The notes below the pieces were generated by a model. It was not told where the DNA came from. It saw nothing but the letters and a program-made list of their open reading frames with translations, and did not search any database. The position numbers were made by a program, and so were the translations under genes. A stretch of 64,000 nucleotides of DNA from Dermatophagoides farinae (lineage: Eukaryota; Arthropoda; Arachnida; Sarcoptiformes; Pyroglyphidae), in NCBI RefSeq assembly GCF_024713945.1, contig NC_134682.1:2728001-2792000 (forward strand), written 5' to 3'. The stretch's first letter is position 1; each line of letters begins with the position of its first letter. Shown one piece after another: positions 35,918-49,135 of the stretch.

Positions 35918-37138
35918 ATGTTAAAAGATAATTATTCTACCATTATTTTCGCCATATTTATCATCTTTTTTCTTCTATCCGATTATCAATTATATGAAAT
36001 CATACAAAATGAATCAAATATGAATGTAAGTTCTGTTCAATTTTTTCTCCATTTATTATTATTATTATTATTATAAATGTCATTTATTAACAATGGCAAT
36101 TTCTGTTCATTCGTTAGATAACGATTACAGTGAAAACTGTGATGATTGATCATGTAAATCTTTATATATTTCATCCATTGACAGTAATATTTGTTGAATA
36201 TACCCGTTTATTATACATATTTCCTTGGATAACGGCAAATCATGTATCATATATGGGCGTTGTTTTTGCATTGATTGCTGCACGATTAATCCTAAGCGAT
36301 AGTCTTGCTATCCGCCGAATAGGTGTTTTAGCATTTTTTGGTCGCCAATTTATGGATGATCTTGATGGCTATATTGCACGTTGTCGTTTAGGTATTGATG
36401 CTAAAAAACAGGTACGATTATTATTTTGTAATTCGATTCTATGATAATGATTAACGAGAGGGAGAGAGAGTGATTAAATAAATGTAAGAAATGATAAAAA
36501 CATTTTTTTTTGTTTTGTTTTGTTCTGATTTGTCATCCATAATACAGGTTTCGGTAACCAATTCCAGTGGTTATATTGTCGATGGTATATGTGATGCAAT
36601 CGGTGTTATCATATTCTGGTATGCTGCATTCCGTTATGCTTATCATCGGCAACCAATTGGTGCAAAATCATCAAATGTTCTACATACACATACAACATAT
36701 ACATTGTTAAATGATGAAAAAAGTTATGATACCATAATGATGAATAATAATCATCATCAACGTTTTCAAACTATAAAACATTACCTTTTGCTATTGATAC
36801 AAATTGGTCTTTCATCATTAACATGGAATCTATTTCTAAATCAATATCATTATACACTTGATCCAAGTATTACCGATGGTTTCAATGTTCGTACAGAATT
36901 ACAAGAAGAAATTTTTAAATCATCATTAATGTATACAATAGCATGGTTTTGGCGTTTATTGAATCCACATTCATTTACAAATTATCTATTGATTGCCATT
37001 TGGTTGAATCGTACAAATCAATGGGTAAAACAATCGAATAAATATGCATTCTATCTAATCATTGGACTATCATTTTTATGTTTCATTCATTTGAAAGATA
37101 TAAAATTTCGTCTTACCGATCATTTAACATTATTCTAA
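35918..37138 (+). CDS. CPES: Ceramide phosphoethanolamine synthase, CDP-alcohol phosphotransferase family
   Basis: Exons: join(35918..36025,36118..36411,36548..37138), 330 aa. CPES moves phosphoethanolamine from CDP-ethanolamine to ceramide in the Golgi lumen, making the sphingomyelin analogue of many invertebrates. The N-terminal helix (TIIFAIFIIFFLL) is followed by DHVNLYIFHPL, helices, and the CDP-alcohol phosphotransferase signature DDLDGYIAR (residues 116-124) with GYIVDGICD (142-150), i.e. D-x2-DG-x2-AR ... G-x3-D-x3-D; the spacer after Arg is 17 residues, long as in CPES rather than 8 as in CEPT/PIS enzymes. Several more hydrophobic helices follow (LLLLIQIGLSSL, YAFYLIIGLSFLCF). The His/Asn-rich insertion at MMNNNHHQRF lies in a loop. 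It converges on PPP1R12. Could be a different CDP-alcohol transferase, but QFMDDLDG..DGICD favours CPES. Confidence 0.83.
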
Positions 37139-37717
37139 TATAGAAAAAAAAAGAAATCACACAATCAATCATCAAATTCAAAATCAAAATCAAATTAATA
37201 TCATCATCATCATCATCAGGTGTAGATAATAATATCAAAATCATGTTTATCAGAATAAAATTTTTTTTTTATCTCAACAAGCAATGAATAATAATAATAA
37301 GAAATATAATATGAAAATGTGTGTATTTGTATAGAGAATATCATCATATTTGTTTTCGTTTTTTTTTTTGTTTGTTTGTTCAATAAATTTAAAAATTTAT
37401 TTTAAAATTCATTGTGTGTGTGTGGTGTGGTGTGGTGTAAACAAAAACACGACTAGATTCTTTTGAATGAATAAATCTTCATCATTTTTGTTTGTTTCAT
37501 TTTTATAAATGTCGGATGTTTATAATAATCGTAGCGATGATATCATATTATATATGAATGAAGATGAAGATTGTTGTTGTTGTTGTTGTTGTTGCTATTA
37601 TTGACCGGATGTTACACACTCAACCATATATATTTGTTTGTATATAATCAAAACAGATACACAGATAGATAAAAAAAAACAATAAATTTTTGTTTTTTTT
37701 CTGATAAATGATGAGGA
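37139..37717. other. Convergent gap between CPES and PPP1R12
   Basis: Contains AATAAA for CPES at 37254-37259 and TTTATT (minus-strand AATAAA) at 37397-37402 that could serve PPP1R12, plus CAT, TG and GTT runs. No gene was seen. Confidence 0.5.
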
Positions 37718-38770
37718 TCAATTTTTTGATAATTTTGAAATGACTCGAATTAATGCAGCATTTTCATCTTTTAGACGCATATTATCAGCTTTAATATCAT
37801 TCATTACTTTCAATTCTTCTTCCATTTCAGAAATATTTCGTTGTAATGAACGTTTTTCACGACAAAAATCTTGTTCACGTTTCTTTTCCGATTCTTCCAC
37901 TTCTTTTATACGTCGTCTTAATGATTCATTTTCACGTAATAATTGTTTACATAATTTTTTATAATCAATTTCATCCGATGATAATAGATTAGATAGATCT
38001 TTTAGATTATTGCCCGTATCTTGATTGCTGGTATCATTATTATTATTATTATTATTATGAAAATTTGATCTAGAATAATTGTTTGCTGATGATGAATTAT
38101 TATTATCATATGATGCCAATGAATTTATCGATGATGCTGTTGACATTGGATTACTGTTAGTATCATCGGCCAATGATGATTCACGGCTACGTGCTGAATT
38201 TAATGATGATAATGATGATGCATTCGATACTGGACGATTAATGATTCGTGATGAACGACTGGATGTATTTACTGGTGTCTATTTATATATAAATTAAAAT
38301 AGAAAAATAATAATTTATGATTAGAATTCGAGATTTAATTCAAATTAAAAGTGAAAAGAAAAAAAAATTTTTTGGCTTAATTCTCTCATTACAGAATAGG
38401 TTTGTGTTCCACTGCCAATCGAATTTAAACTATTTTGTGATTGGGATCGTAAACGATTCGCAATAGATGATGATGTAGTGGATGATGGTCGACGAACATG
38501 AGGATTACGACGATGGCTACCTGTTCCTGAACTATATGAAGGTGTCGAGGCAGCAGCCGATTTTATATATTGATCAACAGCCGATTGGCCAACACCGGTG
38601 CCACCACCACCAGCATATAATGATGTTAATGATCGAGATATTGGACTTGAACTAGTCAATGATGATGATACTCTACTTGATGATGGTTTTGATGTTGATG
38701 ATGATGACGATGATGATATCCTTGGATTGTATGACAATCCAGATCGTCGTCCAAGTGATCCATAAGACAT
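37718..38770 (-). CDS. Putative small C-terminal product of PPP1R12 from an internal first exon
   Basis: Exons: complement(join(37718..38278,38393..38770)), 312 aa. The 126-codon upstream exon starts [16 protein letters not shown] and is Ser/Gly/Arg-rich ([20 protein letters not shown]); its donor TCT|GTAATG joins in phase 0 to the shared last exon carrying the leucine zipper. No usable acceptor lies before the ATG: the nearest upstream AG is about 130 bp away and in-frame stops lie between, so this exon looks like an alternative first exon and not an internal one. It would make a PP1-free leucine-zipper protein, comparable to the M20/M21 small subunit made from vertebrate PPP1R12B. Alternatively part of this exon is joined to exon 3 in a way not visible here. 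Confidence 0.5.
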
Positions 38771-41700
38771 TATAAATGATTACAATAATCAAATCAATTT
38801 ATAAAAAACACACAGACACACACACACACACATACACACAAACAAAATAGACAAACGAACAACAAATTAGACAACAATCAAAATTAATTAATTAATCAAC
38901 TATATTTGTTTGTCATTTTACGTATCAAAAATAAAATAAAATGATCAAAGTATGGCAGCCGACAACCAGTGTATTAGAATATTTGAAAAAAAATAAAATA
39001 ATATAATTCAGAAAAAGAAACGCAAATAAAATCAATTTCATTATGTTTTTATGCATTTGTAGATTTGTGCGTATGTAGATTTCAACATTTCCTCATCATC
39101 ATCATCATCATCATACTATAGGTATTTTGGTCTTGTATAATCATCATCATTATCATCATCATCATCATCATCAGAATCATCAAGAATTCATTTCATCAAT
39201 TGCCCACCAAAATAAGACCAACCCTATACACAGACAACAACAACAACAACAACAGAAACAACAAGCTAAACACAGTGAATAAAAATAAAACCACGGTGGT
39301 GGCAAAATTATCACAGAAATAATCAAACTACCGAATGTGGATTTTTTTTCCTAAAAATAGAAAGGACAATGTTGTTTAGAAATAGATTCTTCACACACAC
39401 ACACATACACACACTCGTACAGAATTATTGCTAAAGAAATGGTTTTGGATGACTGTGTGGTGATATTTCAAAACATGAATTTCATATGAATACAATGTTC
39501 CCATTCTATCTCTCTGCATGTCGGTGTGTATAAATATTAATCAAGAATCTTTTAAGAAAAAAAAAGTTTGTCTAAACAAATCTTGGAATTGAAAAAGAAA
39601 AACGAGAACACATGCAATATATGAATCATATAGACAGACAAACAAACAAACAGATATTAAGAATCAAAATCGTAGTAGTTTGTTGTTGTTAACGCAGTCG
39701 GTTGTTTAGGGAGTAACATGGTGAAAAAAAATAACAAAATTCTTTTTTTGATATAAACATACATCCTGTAGATACATACAGAATACACACACACAACATA
39801 CGGAATTTGGATGAAAAAATTGTAACACAATTCGTGGGCAATAAGTGTGTGAAGATTGTTGAAAATCCAATACATATCAAGTCAACTGAACTAGTTATAA
39901 TAATTAAATATTCATTCATCTAAAAATAATAATTATATATTATAATTTAATTAATTAACAATATCTATTCAAAGCTATCTATATTTGAAAAAGAAGAAAA
40001 TTTGCATTTGACAAATTTCCCTCCCGAATTATCGAATGATGAGGATAATTGCCTTGACATTTGATATGAATAAAAAGACTAAATTTATATTAATATTTGA
40101 TAATTATAAATACTTACACTCAATGTAATGTCAAATGCTGCATCAATCTGTCCGTGCGTTGTTTCACCTTTGGTTATTACATTGGTATTATTAACATTAT
40201 TATTGTTGTTGTTATTGTTGGAACTTATTAATGGATTCGTTGCATCGGCTAATATGTCTGGTGATAATGCATGACCACTATCATCTTCAATACCGGTTGA
40301 ACGTCGTTTTATCCTTCTGCGTCTTGCAAATTCAGCTGGTGTTGTCATCTGGATTTTCATTGTTATAGGCGGTGTTTCCGTACCAGTAGTTGTTGATGAT
40401 GATGTTGTTATTGTTGTTTCACCATTGTTTATCGATTGACCGGAATCAACTTTGGTCAATGGCATTGTTGATGGTTGTTGTTTCGGTAATTTAATAGTCA
40501 ATGATGTAGGTTCAGACAATTCATCATTAACATTCAATGATCGTCGTAGGCTACTAAGCGAAACGATTGCTGTTGTTGAACATGAATTGTTATCATTCTC
40601 ATTAGTCAAATTATCGGCAACATCTTTGTTGCTATTTTCATTATTGATATTCGTCATTTCTTCATCACCATCAGCTTGACGTTTGATGTCTGTAGAATCA
40701 GGAGATGACGTATTTTTAGCTAAAGAAAAAAAAATAAATTAATGAGCAACGATTGACAGATCATTATCATCATCGTACGATCAAAAATGATTTTTTTTTT
40801 GTTCTGACATACCCATTTCCATCATTTTCAATGCTTGTTCAAGGTCTTCACGTTTGACGCCTTGCGTCGAACGTCTTTGTTCACGTTGACGTTTTGCAAA
40901 TATTTTCCTCTGTGTTTCTGATTCTTTGGCAATCTTTTCCTTTTCTTTGGTCACTTCAATTAATTCGACAAATTTTGGATCATTTTTACATAGTTCTAAC
41001 ACTGAACTAGACATAATATTATCACTGGTTTTTTCAGTCATCAAATCAGGATTGGCACCAAATTTCAACAATAGTTCAAATGTTTCAGGTTGGCGCCAAA
41101 ATGCAGCTGCATGTAAGGCTGTATAGCCATCACAATCACGAAATGAATCGAGATCAACATTGGTGGCGAATACATTTAAAAATTTTTCCAATGAATCTTG
41201 ATAGCCTTTGGCTGCACAAACATGCAAGATTGTTGCACCGGATAATGAATCTCTTGTACGTTCCAGTTCGGTTCGTATATCAAACGATAATGAATCGATC
41301 TGTTTTGCTTGAATCCAAGCATCAATATCACGATCGATTGCCTTTAATTCTTGTTGACGAAGATTTTTATACACTTCTTCATTTTCATCATCATCATCAT
41401 AATCGGTATCATGATTTTCATCACCAGAAATGCTTCTAGCTGTAATACCAAATCTTGTCCGACGATTCGTAATTGATGATGGTCGCGTTTTTTGATCATA
41501 ATTCAATGCAAAATTCATCTGATGGCGAATTAGATCTTCACATTCTTTTGTTTCACATACATCGCAGGCTAGTTCATTATCGCAATTCAATGCAAATAGA
41601 TCACATGCATGATTTGAAATTAATATTTTGACAATGTTTAGATTGCCGCAACTGTAAAATAGAAATTGATTAAATTTCGATGACAAATAAAATAAATATA

Positions 41701-42121
41701 AACCTTACTTGGCACTGGCATGTAATGGTGTCCAGCCTTCATTATCCTTGTAATTAATGTTGGCCGATTTACTTAATAACCATCTAACCATTTGTTCATT
41801 ATCATCGATACATGCCTGATGTAAGGCGGTTAAACCATCGCAATTCGTTACATTTACACCACCGGCATCTCTTAATTCTTTTATCATTAATAAACGTTCA
41901 CATTCATCTACATCACGTTGTGCACAAGCGGACAAAAATAATGTTGTCGGTGAGAAACAAACTTTGGTCGGTGTCCGCTGTTTATTATTCGATTCTTGTT
42001 TTTGTTGTTCAATCTCTTCAATTTCACGCCAACGTCGTAATTGTTGTGCACGACGTTGTAAGGCATTTTGATTACGATTCTGATACGATGATAATGATGA
42101 TGTATCCAAATTTGTTGTTGT

Positions 42122-42165
<44 letters not shown>

Positions 42166-42337
42166 ATGTTGGACTTTGAAAAATTAAATTTGATGATGAA
42201 GAATCATATGATGCTGTTGATGAGGACATTGATGATGATGATGATGATGATGAGGATGGTACAGATGTATGAAATGAATTCGTTATCGTCATGTATGGAA
42301 AAAAAATTCGATCAATATCAATACGGTAACGAATCAA
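37718..42337 (-). CDS. PPP1R12A: Myosin phosphatase targeting subunit (PPP1R12/Mbs), long form
   Basis: Likely exons: complement(join(37718..38278,40118..40719,40813..41651,41709..42337)), 876 aa. It targets PP1 delta/beta to myosin and other substrates, lowering contractility, and is inhibited by Rho kinase. After a Ser/Ala-rich leader comes the PP1-docking motif KVCF (about 125-128), ankyrin repeats ([80 protein letters not shown]), then QRRSTQGV (equivalent of human T696 inhibitory site), a Ser/Thr/Asn-rich segment, KRRSTGI (equivalent of T853), and the C-terminal coiled coil/leucine zipper [19 protein letters not shown] .. [20 protein letters not shown]. Exon 3 and the last exon are both phase 0, so they can splice directly. 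The start is the first ATG of exon 1; Met16 is possible. Confidence 0.9.
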
Positions 42338-43936
42338 AGTAAAAAATATTTATCAAATTTTCACTAGATGATGATGGACGGCATTTGATGATCATATATT
42401 TTTTTTTCTCAAAAAATAATAATTTTCTTTGCAAATAAAAAAAATGATTCATACAAAAAAAATTTTTTTTTCTTAATGATGATATTAATAATAATAATAA
42501 TACTTGGAGACAAAGACAGCCATTGGTATTATGGATTCGAGAGATTCAGGAAAGGCACAATGTAAAACAATAACAACAAACACACCCCTTTTTTTCCTGG
42601 ATATAATTTATATGAATTTGTAAGGCCAATTGTGGGTGGTAATAGTGGTGGTGGTGGTGGTGGTTGATGTTGTTATTTAGGATGGCGGTGTTGGTTGTTT
42701 TTTTTTTTTTGTTGTTGTTGAACATCGATAATGAATATATGTAAATAATATTAACCAGAGTATATGATCATCGTTGAGAAGAATTTATAACAATACAGGA
42801 TAGATAGATATAGTTGTGTGCAAATTTTACATACACACACACACACACACTCAAACAAAAAAAAAGCAGACAGAACAAATGAAAATGATGATTTTATTGA
42901 TGTTTGTGTGATGATAAAAAACAGAAACAGAAAGAAAGTTTGAACAGAATTTTCTTCTTTCTTTTTTATCGTTCATTCATTCATTCATTTCGTTAGCTTG
43001 TACTTGTTGATGAACGCGATTCTGTAATGTGAAACGATTCGAAACTTTTTTATACAAAACCGTTCGAATTTTTTTTTCTGTTTCTTAGATAGATAAGTCT
43101 TCAACACACAAACACACACACACACGATATGAATAACGATTACTAACAAAAAAAAAAATCTTGCGTTTTTTTTTATTCTTGATAGAATTTCTATATGCGA
43201 TTCTTGCTTCTTTGAATGATGATTGCTTTTGATAAATAATAATAGTATAATAGTATATATGGATGGATAGATTCACGGTTGGAATGTAGTGATGAAGAAG
43301 AAGAAGAAGAAAAAAAAATTCTCTATATAATTATCATCATTATAGAGTGAAGAAAAAATACGGACATAAAGTGTTAATAATAATAAGATGAATTTAAACA
43401 AACATTTAGAATATATATTATTCAATAGAATTTAACTAATTTCATTATATTTTTTTAATTCAAATCGTTACATTTGTTTGTTGCTATTTTCTTCTTTGAA
43501 TATATTCAAAATATATGTTTGATTGAATTATATTAATGGCTGCTGCTGTTGTTGTTGTTGTTGTTGTTGATGTTGATGTTTGTTGTTGTAGAAGTATAAT
43601 GAAAAAAAAATCAACGAAAAAAAAACGATCAAAACCATTTGCTTCTTTCATGAATATATATGATAATTTTTTTTTCTTTTTTTGCTTGAATTTCATGAAT
43701 ATTTTTTTTTTTTTTTTATTTATTTGATCGCTGGTTGTCGCCACTGCCACACCACAACAACATACTCATATTGTGCTCACCCAACAACAAAGCAACAAGC
43801 TTATAAGCCACCCATATGTCTAAACACACACACACAAACACACAGGAGAAACAGAAAACCCAACTACGCATGACTTGTAATTTTTTTTTTCATTCAAAAC
43901 TGGCTTAAAAAAAATATTTTACAGATAGGTGTGTTT

Positions 43937-43965
43937 AACCTAACCTAACCTAACCTAACCTAACC
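43937..43965 (-). repeat. Interstitial TTAGG-type telomere-like array
   Basis: Plus strand reads AACC(TAACC)x5, i.e. almost six units of GGTTA on the minus strand, the arthropod telomeric repeat unit TTAGG. It is followed by degenerate AACCAAACCAATCC. Confidence 0.85.
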
Positions 43966-44880
43966 AAACCAATCCAAAAAAAAAACCATTTTTTTTTTGA
44001 CAAAATTAGCCTTATTTTTTTTTGTTACCTTTTCTATTTCTATATATTCCAACGTTAATCCAATCAATGACTTTCATTCGATGGACAAGTTTTGGTAAAT
44101 GTATGTGACATTTATTTTTGATTATAAATCCATATATTCATATAAAAAAAATAAATGTAGCCAGCGCAACAGTTTATAATAATATAGAGAAAATATTCTG
44201 TAGTCGGTTGGTTGGTGAAGCATCAATCACAATAATGATAATAATAACAACAACAACAACAACAACAACAACAGCAGCAGCAGCAGAAGCAAGTGGATCA
44301 TCATTGTCTACATATAGACACCAATATATATATGTGATGATCATCATCCATGGATGATCGGGGAGAAAAAAAAGAAAGAAATTTTCTGAAATAAATGAAT
44401 GGCGCCAGCGCAATCCAATCTCTAAATATTATATTGTTAACAACACGCCGTTGGGCGCCACACCATTTATAATGATGATGATGATGAGTATATTTATCCA
44501 CATCCATTATTTTCAAACGGATTCGATTTGAATTATTATTATTATTATTATTATTTGTTATATATTTATGAATGTATACATAAAAACATCATCATTCTAA
44601 ACCAGACGGATGTATGATAATATCTGGTGTTTGTCGGTTCTTTTGCTATTTTTTTTTTCTTTCGTCGGAAAGTTTTTCTTGTTTGATTTGATTTGATTTT
44701 TTTTTGTCTTTTTTTTCTGGTTGAAAATTTTCCTATAAATTCAATTCAATATAAAATAATAAAATTTCAAATATTTAGAAAATATTGAACCAGGAAACTG
44801 ATTAAACTAGTAATGAAAATAAAATTCATATGAAATTCAAATGACAAACGGCATTTTCAAATGGCTAATGGTATTCCTGG

Positions 44881-44896
44881 CCACTAGATGGCTGCA
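44881..44896 (+). promoter_or_regulatory. CTCF-like site 2
   Basis: CCACTAGATGGCTGCA matches 15 of 16 positions of CCASYAGRKGGCRSYR; the only mismatch is T for R at position 13. It is preceded by GG, as at strong CTCF sites. It lies between PPP1R12 and PPAT, about 450 bp beyond the PPAT stop. Confidence 0.55.
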
Positions 44897-45349
44897 CTGT
44901 GATGATGATTTTTTGATTCGAATTTTATTTTTTATTTTTATTTTGATTTTTTGATTAAAATGTTTGGTAATTTTGAATTTTTTTTTTGTTTTGAAAATTC
45001 AAATTTAAATTTCACATAAAAATCATAAAATGAAAGAACGATTCAATATTAATTGATTGATTGATTGATTGATGAATTTTTGTTTCTGCCTGTTGTTGGT
45101 TTTTTCCGTAATTTTTTCTCATATATGGAGTGACTAGCTACAAAATATTTTTTTCCTTGATATATTACCATATATATTCAAATCCAATTTATATCTCAAT
45201 ATTATTATTGCTATGAATTCAAGTTCAATGTGTGTGTGTTTGTGTGTATGTGTGGATGTGTGGATGTATACAATTCCATTCGATAGTCAATCAGTTGTAG
45301 TCGATATTAAAACAAAAAATCGATAAAAACAATCGAAAACAAAAATTCA

Positions 45350-48300
45350 TTAAAAACTGAGTTTAACAGGATATTGTCCGGTTAAACATGCAGTACAATG
45401 GCCAATCTGATTACGTAACTCTTCTTTGCTCACTGTTTTGTTTGGATTATTCATTATAATATGTTCTTTGATTCCAGTCTGCACAGATTTTCGTAATCCA
45501 TCAACCGATAAATATACCAATGATGCTGCGCCTATTTTTTTTATATATAATGACAAGAAATGAATATAGATTAAAACAAAAAGAGTCATTTGAATGAAAA
45601 AAAAAGAACACTGACCAACTTGTTGTGCCAATTGATCTGCTTGAAAATGATTAGCAATCAATTCCTCTTTTGTAGGTATATTGATGCCCATATAGCAAGG
45701 AAAATGTAATGCCGGTGATGCAATTCGGATATGTACTTCTTTGGCGCCTATATTTATTGAAATTTAAAATTTTAAAATCATATCTCACAATGCCATTTAC
45801 AAGACTATTTTTTTTCATTTTTGATTTACAAACCGGCATCTTTGAGTAAACGAATCAATTGTCCAATAGTTGTACCACGTACAATCGAATCATCAATCAA
45901 TATGATTGATTTACCAATAAAATTCAATGATAATGGACCGAATTTTTTTGCTACAGCTAAACGTCGTAATCGCATTGATGGTTGAATGAATGAACGACCT
46001 AATTTGATTAAATTAAATTTATTGATGATTAAATTTTTTGATTAAATTATTTATCAACATACCAACATAACGATTTTTGCAGAAAACTTCTATATACGGA
46101 AGTTTAGCTTCTTGTGAATAACCTAATGCAGCTGGTATTGATGATTCTGGTACGGCTGCAACAATCAAATCGGAATTATCATTACTAGCACGAACTACTG
46201 GTGCTTCAATGGCCAATTGTTGACCACATTTTCTTCGTACTGAATATACCATCTGAAATTTTTTTGTTTTGTTTTGGAAATTATCCGATATATTACAATA
46301 TTTTCAATAAATCACCACTTACCTGTCCTTCCATCATTGAATCAGGTCGTGCAAAATAAACATATTCAAATATGCAAAAAGCTGGTGGTGCATCTATTCA
46401 ATTATTTAATCTTGTTAATTAACTTTATCAAGAAATAAAATCAACAACATACTATCTGGCCTAGGTACAATAGCCAATGTTTGTGGTGGTTTATGTTGTT
46501 CTAATTTAACAATCTCTCCGGGCATCACATCACGTACTATACGTGCACAAACCGATGGAAATGAACATGATTCAGATGAAACAACCCAACCATCGACATT
46601 ATCGAAATTTTCCATTTTACCCAATGGTGTATTCGGGGGCACTAATGCTCCCAAACATAATGGTCGATTACCGAATGGATCACGTATAGCATAAATGCAT
46701 TCATCAAACAATATGGTCAATGAATATGATAATGGTGTCAATGACATAAGCTGAATGAAATTAAATTTAAAAAAAAAATTTGATCACTAATATTTATATT
46801 CAACAAATCACAATATTCAAAACTAACATGTAATATTCTGGCCACAAAATTAGCCTCTTTATCACTATCATGTGAAAATTGTGTGGCAAATTTACTTGGA
46901 TACATTGATTTTGAATCGATACTTTCTGTATCACTATTTGGATCCACACTAATTGGATTATGATGATGTTCAGAATGACCATTTGTCATCGATATCTGTG
47001 GTGATGACATACGATTCGGCATCTTATATCTAAGCATTAAATACTCTTGTTTAAATTGTTCCGGTGGCTCCATAGACAATGCTTGTGTTATAAGTTCACT
47101 ATCACTTCCTTGATAATTAAAACAGAACAAAGAAAAAAAAATTTAATTTTTTCAAAAATGATTCTGTTCTGTTTTATCATTTTATATAGTAAATAAAAAT
47201 AAATAAATTATACCTGTTGAAAGACCAACACCATTGGCTAAGATTCGTTCACGTAAACGATTCGAATTGACTAATTCACCATTATGTGCAACGGCAATTG
47301 TTCCATAACTAGTATGTACCATGAATGGTTGTACTAATTGTACATTATCAGCACCACCCATTGTTGAATATCTTGTATGGCCGATACCAAGATTACCTTT
47401 TAAACTCATCATGGCTGATTCATTGAATATTTGTGATACAAGACCAATACCACGATGAATTGCCAATGGTTCTATTCATCATCAAATAATATGTGATAAA
47501 ATTTTTTTTTTTATTTTCACTTAGCTAAATTAAAATTCAAAATAAAATATTTCACATAATGATGACTAACCATGTGTCCATTTGCATGTAATTATACCAG
47601 CTGATTCTTGACCTCTATATTCATTGATGATGTAAATAATAAAATTTAATTTGAATTAAAATTTCTAATAATTTTAGCATTAATCAATAAAATTTTCTTA
47701 ATAAATGAAAAGCGAAAAGAAAAGAAAATCATCCTATTTGATAATAAAATTTCTGTTTTTTTTTTTTTTTTGATTTCAAAATTCACGCACACAAACAACA
47801 AACATTGGATTGCATGATGAACATCATCATCGTCGTCGCCGCCGCCGTTGTCATTTTAAACCAATCATAAACAAACAAACAAACAAACAAACAAACTAAA
47901 AAAAAAAATTAAAAACGTAGAAAGAAATCAAAACATGTGATTTGTATCATGTGACGAAGAAAAAAGGGAGAAAAAAATGATTCGGTAATGATAATTTGTG
48001 GCTATCAAATAGATTCGATTTTCAAATGAAATCATCAAATATGAAAAAATTTTTTATAAGAAAATCAATGTGTATGGCACGTTCGCAAAAGAGGTTTGCA
48101 AAATTTTTTTTTTCTTGATAAATAATAATCTAGTGATGATTGTGTGTGTGTGTGTGATCTAATTCATAATGGAAATGTTTTTTTTGTGTGTCTGTGTGTG
48201 TGTGTGTGTGGAATTTTTTTTCTTCATATCTAGCTAATAGTCTAGCTGCTTGGCTTTTTTTTGGAGAATTAAAAGGGAAAAAAAAAATTTTATTCATCAA

Positions 48301-49135
48301 GATTTATGTATCATCAGCTGATGATTATGATGATAATAATTGTGGTGATGGTCTGATAAGTGTCAAAGATCTTTGATTATTGATGATGATATCGCTGTTG
48401 TCGATGATGATGATGACAATGAACGGTATCAATCAGCAACAAATTTTTTTTTTTTTTTGGAAAAATCTCTCTTCGATCAACAATCTTTCGATCTTTGATC
48501 AAATCGATTGATCAATCTTTGTGAAAACATATATACAATATTTATTTATTCATACACAAATTGAAGACTTTGTACCATGATAACAACAACAACAAAAAAA
48601 AAAACACGCACACACACACACACATACACACAATCTCTAACTTGTACAAATAAATATTTTTGTTATGAAGAAAATGGCAACCAGAAAAAAAAATATCAAG
48701 AGATGAACCGAATGATTGTCATCATGATCATCATGATCATCATCATTAACGAATCTCGATGATTATGACATGATTCGACGACATTGTAGAAGGACAGATT
48801 TTGTTTTTTGCTTGTTTCTAATAGAAAAAATTTACATAAATTCAAATTTTTTTTTCATAATAATAATATATTTATTAAGACGTAGAATGTGATTGGAAAA
48901 AGGCAAAAAAAAAACAAAATGAAAAATGAAAAATGAAAACAAACCTGTGTTGAAGACCAACCAATCCAAGACAAATAATATGAGCAACATCCAGATTAGT
49001 TGGCCAATCACCATTAGCAATGCAGGCAAATACACCACATTTATCCTGCAATTGTTCAAGATGATCATTATCGATGTCATCAATATTATTATCAATATCA
49101 TACAGTAGATTTACGTGACCTTTTTTTGAGCACAT
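45350..49135 (-). CDS. PPAT: Amidophosphoribosyltransferase (glutamine PRPP amidotransferase)
   Basis: Exons: complement(join(45350..45531,45616..45747,45834..45998,46063..46252,46323..46393,46453..46750,46828..47108,47214..47471,47571..47614,48945..49135)), 603 aa (human 517). It makes 5-phosphoribosylamine from PRPP and glutamine, the committed step of purine synthesis, in the cytosol. [10 protein letters not shown] gives the catalytic Cys (residue 33) after a propeptide that is probably cleaved. Other motifs: [55 protein letters not shown], CFxKNRYVGRSFI, the PRPP site [13 protein letters not shown] (about 476-488), [10 protein letters not shown] with two Cys that ligate the iron-sulphur cluster in the family. 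Exon 4 has an insertion of about 60 Ser/His-rich residues. The upstream TTG-led frame is 5' UTR. Confidence 0.96.

Larger units (their letters stand above)
42338..45349. other. Intergenic region upstream of PPP1R12
   Basis: Three kilobases between PPP1R12 and PPAT, both on the minus strand. It holds A/T runs, GGT/GTG repeats (42643-42665), a CA run (42833-42850), an ACA run at 44248-44274, a GA-rich stretch, a TTAGG-like array and a CTCF-like site. Frames with poly-Val/Thr are repeat shadows. GCCAGCGCAA occurs twice (near 44160 and 44404). No gene was recognised. Confidence 0.5.

Noticed and set aside
43484-44516. Poly-Val/Thr/Asp frames between PPP1R12 and PPAT
   Set aside because: Repeat-derived (GTT, ACA, CAT tracts) in both strands at once.
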